Source: Curtobacterium pusillum
Lineage (GTDB): Bacteria; Actinomycetota; Actinomycetes; Actinomycetales; Microbacteriaceae
Assembly: GCF_007673235.1 (NCBI RefSeq)
Contig: NZ_VDZH01000002.1
Span: 575,652 to 639,651, forward strand
Length of the DNA: 64,000 bases
Direction: 5' to 3'
The position numbers and the translations under genes are program-made. The notes under the pieces were generated by a model, which worked only from the letters and a program-made list of their open reading frames with translations, searched no databases and was not told where the DNA came from. Numbering within the stretch: the first letter of the stretch is position 1; each line of letters begins with the position of its first letter. Positions 60,693-64,000 of the stretch are shown here, one piece after another.

Positions 60693-63250
60693 TTGCAGTC
60701 CTTGGGCGCCTTGCCGTTCTTGTCGCCGTACAGCGTCAGCGTGATCGTCGTGTCCTTGCCGGCGTTCGTGTGGATTCCGGGGTCGACCGACGCGACGACG
60801 CACTCGCGATCACCGCCGCCCTTGACGTAGTTCTCACCGATGGCGACGTTCGCGAAGCCCACCTGCGACAGCTGTGCGCGGGCGTCGGCCAACGTCTTGT
60901 TCGTCACCTCGGGGACCTGCAGCTGCGAGCCGTCCGAGGTGTACACCGTGACGCTCGAACCGCTCGACAGCAGCGAGTCCGCGGACGGCGAGGTCGAGGT
61001 GACCGTGCCGGCGGCCTGTGCACCGGGCTGTGCGCCACCGTCGACGTAGGTGAAGCCGGCAGCGGCGAGGGCGGCCTTGGCGTCGGCGGCGCTCTTGCCC
61101 GTGACGTCCGGGACGGCCTTGCTGTTGCCACGGAGTGCTGACGGCGACGGGTCCGTGAACGGGCCGGCCGGGTACAGGGCGTTCAGCGGGGCCTGCGCCT
61201 TCTGCCATGCGTAGGCACGGTATGCCGCGTACGTGCCGCTCACGCCGTTGCTGTAGTGGCGGAGGTTGGTCTTACCGCCGTCGGTGTTGCCCTGCCAGTA
61301 CGCGGTCGCGACACGCGAGCTGCCGCCGACGAGCCAGATCTGGTCGGCGTCGTCGGTGGTGCCGGTCTTGCCGAACAGCTGCGTGCCGTCGGGCGTCTGG
61401 GCGCCGACCGCCGTACCGCCCGAGATGGTGCGCTTCATGGCGTAGACGGCCGACTGCGCCACGGACGGGTCGACGACCTGCTTGCAGCTCTTCGGCTGGC
61501 CGCCCAGGCTCTTGCCCTCGGCGTTGGTCACGTTGTCGATCGCGATCGGGGCGCAGTACGTGCCGTTGTTCGCGATGCCGGCGTACGCGGCGGCCATCGT
61601 CAGCGGCGCGATGTTGTTCGTGCCGAGGATGGAGGACGGGTACGAGTTCAGCTCGGTCTTGTCGTCACCCGAGTGCACGCCGAAGTCCTCGGCGGTCTGC
61701 TTGATGTCGCAGAGGTCGAGCTTCGCGCCCATGGAGGCGAACGCGGCGTTCACCGAGGCGGCCGTGGCGGCGATGACGGTGAAGTTGCCCTTCTCGCCAG
61801 CGGAGTCGTTCTTCGGCGCCCAGTTCGTGTACGTCGGCTCGCCGCAGTGCTGCCACACGGGGGTGTTGTGCGGCGTGCCGTTGACGACCTCGTTCAGACC
61901 GTGCCCGGCCTTGAGCCAGTCGAGCAGCGTGAAGACCTTGTACGTCGAGCCGACCTGGAAGCCGATGCCGCCGCCGTACTTCTTGTCGACGCTGTAGTTG
62001 ATGGACGTGGACGTCGGCGGGGACTTCAGGGACTGGTCGTAGTCCTTGTTCTGCGCCATCGTCAGGATGCGGCCGGAGCCGACCTCGACCGAGTCGAGCG
62101 CCGCACCGAGCTTGAAGGCGGTCTCCGCCTTGTTGTCGTAGGTGTTGAGCACCTGCTTCTGCTGGGCGTTCGCGTCGATGTCGAGCGTGGTCTGGATCTT
62201 GTAGCCGCCGTTGCGCCAGGCGGTGTTGCGTTCCTTCGCCGTGGCGCCGAGCTGGGACATCTCCTTGACGACCTGCACCGCGTAGTCGCAGAAGAACTGC
62301 GAGCCGTCACCGACGGAGGCCTTGCAGCCCTGCGACGGCTCGGTCAGGTGGACGTAGTCCTTCGGGTTCGAGGCGACCGCCTGGTCGTACTCGGCCTTCG
62401 TCAGGTGCTTCTGCGCGTACATCGACTTGAGGATGACGTTCCGGCGAGCGACGTTGGCGTCGTAGTACTTCGGGTTCGACAGGTTGCGCGTGTTCGGCGA
62501 CTGCACGATCGCGAGGATCGAGGCGGCCTCGGCCGGGGTGAGGTCGGTCGCGCTCTTGTTGTAGTAGTGCTGCGCGGCGGCCTGCACGCCGTAGGTCTGG
62601 TCACCGAAGTACGCGATGTTGAGGTACCCGGTGAGGATCTCCTTGTGGGTGTACTTCTTCGCGAGGCCGATCGCGAGCTTCATCTCCTCGAGCTTGCGGG
62701 GGATGGTCTGCTCGACCGCGTCGTTGTAGGCCTTGAGGCGCTCTTCCTGCGTGGGGAGCTCGAGCGCCTGGTTCATCTTGATGTTGCGGACGAGCTGCAT
62801 CGTCAGCGTCGAGCCACCACCGGACTCACCGAGCCCACCGGCGAGCGACCCCACGCCTGCGCGGACGAGCGAGGTCATGTCGACGCCGCCGTGGTCGTAG
62901 AAGCGCTTGTCCTCGCCGTCGATCGCCGCGTTCTTCAGCTGGTCGCTGATCTGGTCGAACTTGAGCTCCTGGCGGTTCTGGTCGTAGACCGTCGCGAAGT
63001 GCACGCTCTTGCCGCCCTGGTACGCGTACAGCTCGTTGCGCTGCGGGAGGTCACCGATCTCGATGTACTCCGGCAGGGACTCGAACACGCCGATCGTGGA
63101 CGTCGTCGTGACACCGGCCACCGCGATCGCGGGGGTGACGCCGATCGTGACGAGCAGACCGGCGAGCACACTGAAACCGACGAAACCGACGAAGGCGCCG
63201 ACTGCAGAGACGGGCTTGGTCCGCGAGGCAGACGTCTTCTGGGCAGACAT
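60689..63250 (-). CDS. Bifunctional penicillin-binding protein with PASTA domains
   Basis: An 853-residue class A PBP that polymerises and cross-links peptidoglycan outside the membrane. After an N-terminal anchor (residues ~15-50) comes the GT51 domain with the catalytic Glu113 in DGEDKRFYDHGG, GGGSTLTMQLVRN and GYLNIAYFG. The transpeptidase has S-x-x-K at Ser435 (GSTYKVF), SVN and KTGTT at Lys628. Two PASTA domains (VPDVTGKSAADAKAALAAAGF; VPEVTNKTLADARAQLSQVGF) end the protein. ATG 63250 lies 7 nt after minus-strand TAGGCT, so the mRNA is probably leaderless. Equivalent to actinobacterial PonA-type PBPs. Confidence 0.95.
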   Translation of the reverse strand: MSAQKTSASRTKPVSAVGAFVGFVGFSVLAGLLVTIGVTPAIAVAGVTTTSTIGVFESLPEYIEIGDLPQRNELYAYQGGKSVHFATVYDQNRQELKFDQISDQLKNAAIDGEDKRFYDHGGVDMTSLVRAGVGSLAGGLGESGGGSTLTMQLVRNIKMNQALELPTQEERLKAYNDAVEQTIPRKLEEMKLAIGLAKKYTHKEILTGYLNIAYFGDQTYGVQAAAQHYYNKSATDLTPAEAASILAIVQSPNTRNLSNPKYYDANVARRNVILKSMYAQKHLTKAEYDQAVASNPKDYVHLTEPSQGCKASVGDGSQFFCDYAVQVVKEMSQLGATAKERNTAWRNGGYKIQTTLDIDANAQQKQVLNTYDNKAETAFKLGAALDSVEVGSGRILTMAQNKDYDQSLKSPPTSTSINYSVDKKYGGGIGFQVGSTYKVFTLLDWLKAGHGLNEVVNGTPHNTPVWQHCGEPTYTNWAPKNDSAGEKGNFTVIAATAASVNAAFASMGAKLDLCDIKQTAEDFGVHSGDDKTELNSYPSSILGTNNIAPLTMAAAYAGIANNGTYCAPIAIDNVTNAEGKSLGGQPKSCKQVVDPSVAQSAVYAMKRTISGGTAVGAQTPDGTQLFGKTGTTDDADQIWLVGGSSRVATAYWQGNTDGGKTNLRHYSNGVSGTYAAYRAYAWQKAQAPLNALYPAGPFTDPSPSALRGNSKAVPDVTGKSAADAKAALAAAGFTYVDGGAQPGAQAAGTVTSTSPSADSLLSSGSSVTVYTSDGSQLQVPEVTNKTLADARAQLSQVGFANVAIGENYVKGGGDRECVVASVDPGIHTNAGKDTTITLTLYGDKNGKAPKDCK

Positions 63251-63257
63251 AGGATGC

Positions 63258-63263
63258 AGCCTA
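63258..63263 (-). promoter_or_regulatory. PBP -10-like hexamer TAGGCT, 7 nt before ATG 63250
   Basis: Minus-strand TAGGCT, seven bases, then ATG of the PBP gene; only 37 bp separate it from the divergent small gene at 63301. Confidence 0.55.
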
Positions 63264-63300
63264 AACGACACCGCCGACTGAAAGGCTGGCAAGGATCTCC

Positions 63301-63459
63301 ATGACTCGCTGGGAATACCTCACGACCCCGTTGATCATCCACAACACCACCGCCATCCTCAACAACTTCGGGGACGAGGGCTGGGAACTCGTCCAGGTCG
63401 TCACCGGCCCCGAGGGTGGCCTGGTGGCCTACCTGAAGCGCCCGAAGGCCGACGCGTGA
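63301..63459 (+). CDS. Small DUF4177-like protein (52 aa)
   Basis: A short gene: ATG 63301 after AAGGA, TGA at 63457-63459. The protein begins MTRWEYLTTPLIIHNTTAIL and continues NNFGDEGWELVQVVTGPEGG, the xEYxxxPL...LNxxGxEGWELV pattern of DUF4177, ending LVAYLKRPKADA. It has no signal or membrane segment. Its stop overlaps the RidA start (GTGA) and it is divergent from the PBP gene, a conserved actinobacterial arrangement as far as I recall. Function unknown. Confidence 0.88.
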   Translation: MTRWEYLTTPLIIHNTTAILNNFGDEGWELVQVVTGPEGGLVAYLKRPKADA

Positions 63460-63917
63460 GTATCGCAGAGCGGCTCGCCGAGCTCGGCCTGACGATCCCG
63501 GCGGTCGCCGCACCGGTCGCGGCGTACGTGCCGGCCGTGGTCACCGGGAAGTACGTCTACACGGCCGGCCAGCTGCCGTTCGTGGACGGCGCACTGCCCG
63601 TGACGGGCAAGGTCGGCGCGACCGTCGACGCCGAGACCGCGACGGCCGAGGCCCGGACCGCGGCACTGAACGCCCTCGCGGCCGTGCAGTCCGTGGCCGG
63701 TTCGCTCGACCGCGTCGCGCGGGTCGTCAAGGTGACGGTCTTCGTCGCGAGCGACCCGACGTTCACCGGTCAGCCGGGCGTCGCCAACGGCGCGTCCACC
63801 CTGGTCGGCGAGGTCTTCGGTGACGCCGGCATCCACGCGCGGAGCGCGGTGGGCGTCGCGGTGCTCCCGCTGGACGCGCCGGTCGAGGTCGAGCTGGTGG
63901 TGGAACTCGCCGACTGA
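63456..63917 (+). CDS. RidA family protein
   Basis: A 153-residue YjgF/YER057c/UK114-fold protein. Markers are YVPAVVTGKYVYTAGQLPF, GKVGATVDAETATAEARTAALNALA, VVKVTVFVASDPTF and the C-terminal HARSAVGVAVLPLDAPVEVELVVELA. RidA enzymes remove reactive enamines/imines; this longer form with an N-terminal helix (ERLAELGLTIP) belongs to a subfamily whose Arg position (GIHARSAVGV) is kept. GTG 63456 overlaps the DUF4177-like gene. Confidence 0.92.
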   Translation: MSIAERLAELGLTIPAVAAPVAAYVPAVVTGKYVYTAGQLPFVDGALPVTGKVGATVDAETATAEARTAALNALAAVQSVAGSLDRVARVVKVTVFVASDPTFTGQPGVANGASTLVGEVFGDAGIHARSAVGVAVLPLDAPVEVELVVELAD

Positions 63918-63943
63918 CGGACCGTCAGCAGCGCACGTCACGT

Positions 63944-63983
63944 GAGCCGCGCCTCCAGTCAGTCCGGACTGGAGGCGCGGCTC
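63944..63983. repeat. Family A perfect 17-bp hairpin
   Basis: GAGCCGCGCCTCCAGTC (63944-63960) pairs exactly with 63967-63983 around a 6-nt loop AGTCCG. It lies 27 bp past the RidA stop and is the cleanest family A copy with a loop. Confidence 0.88.
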
Positions 63984-64000
63984 GCGTCGTTCCCGCTACA

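Overview
The window is high-GC (roughly 70 %) actinobacterial chromosome. Gene content (Rv2578c-family radical SAM protein, PASTA-type bifunctional PBP, cbs-metB pair, actinobacterial SOS box, LAxTG sortase substrate) and style (many GTG starts, four-base GTGA overlaps, apparently leaderless promoters) suggest a member of the Microbacteriaceae such as Curtobacterium; the genus is an inference from memory of similar gene orders, not something the sequence proves. No insertion sequence, phage, CRISPR array or replication origin was seen.

Layout. 1-1.6 kb: the 3' end of a sugar ABC permease and a TolB-like propeller. 1.6-4 kb: a MacB-type ABC exporter (minus strand). 4-7.2 kb: a tightly overlapped minus-strand trio (acyl-CoA dehydrogenase-like protein; fused PIG-L deacetylase/NodS-like methyltransferase; glycosyltransferase), probably an undescribed glycoconjugate pathway. 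7.3-9.7 kb: OmpR-type two-component system. 9.7-11 kb: rplJ-rplL with an L10 leader attenuator. 11-15.7 kb: a DUF559-like protein, an APC permease and an MsbA-like ABC exporter, with three 21-bp direct repeats in the divergent promoter region. 15.9-19.6 kb: a membrane class III cyclase homologue overlapping an MscS channel with a cyclic-nucleotide-binding domain; key residues are missing on both sides. 19.6-22.2 kb: cbs-metB (transsulfuration). 22.3-28.5 kb: two MFS transporters, a lipoprotein, a secreted S53 protease and a TetR regulator. 28.5-31.7 kb: HerA/DUF853 ATPase, PH-like membrane protein, tRNA-Ser. 31.8-35.8 kb: pta-ackA and an SDR. 35.8-49.7 kb: SRP RNA, a 2511-residue sortase-anchored Ig-repeat surface protein, then dnaX-recR and lysC-asd. 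49.9-52.6 kb: mqo and a radical SAM gene behind a perfect SOS box. 52.7-56.5 kb: histidine kinase, kinase-like membrane protein, LuxR-type regulator and tdk in one overlapping unit. 56.6-59.6 kb: LLM flavin oxidoreductase, a second NarL-type two-component pair, tRNA-Pro. 59.7-64 kb: metallophosphoesterase, PASTA PBP, a 52-residue DUF4177-like protein and a RidA protein.

Two features recur across the window. First, intergenic spacers carry long inverted repeats; one family has the core GCCTCCAG(T/G)CC (seven paired copies plus two half copies, including a perfect 50-bp palindrome between convergent genes), another the core CGCTGAGCGACA...TGTCGCTCAGCG (three copies). Second, a TAnnnT-like hexamer sits exactly 6 or 7 nt before the start codon of at least a dozen genes, implying leaderless transcripts; in two cases the UAG stop of the previous gene supplies the first half of the hexamer.
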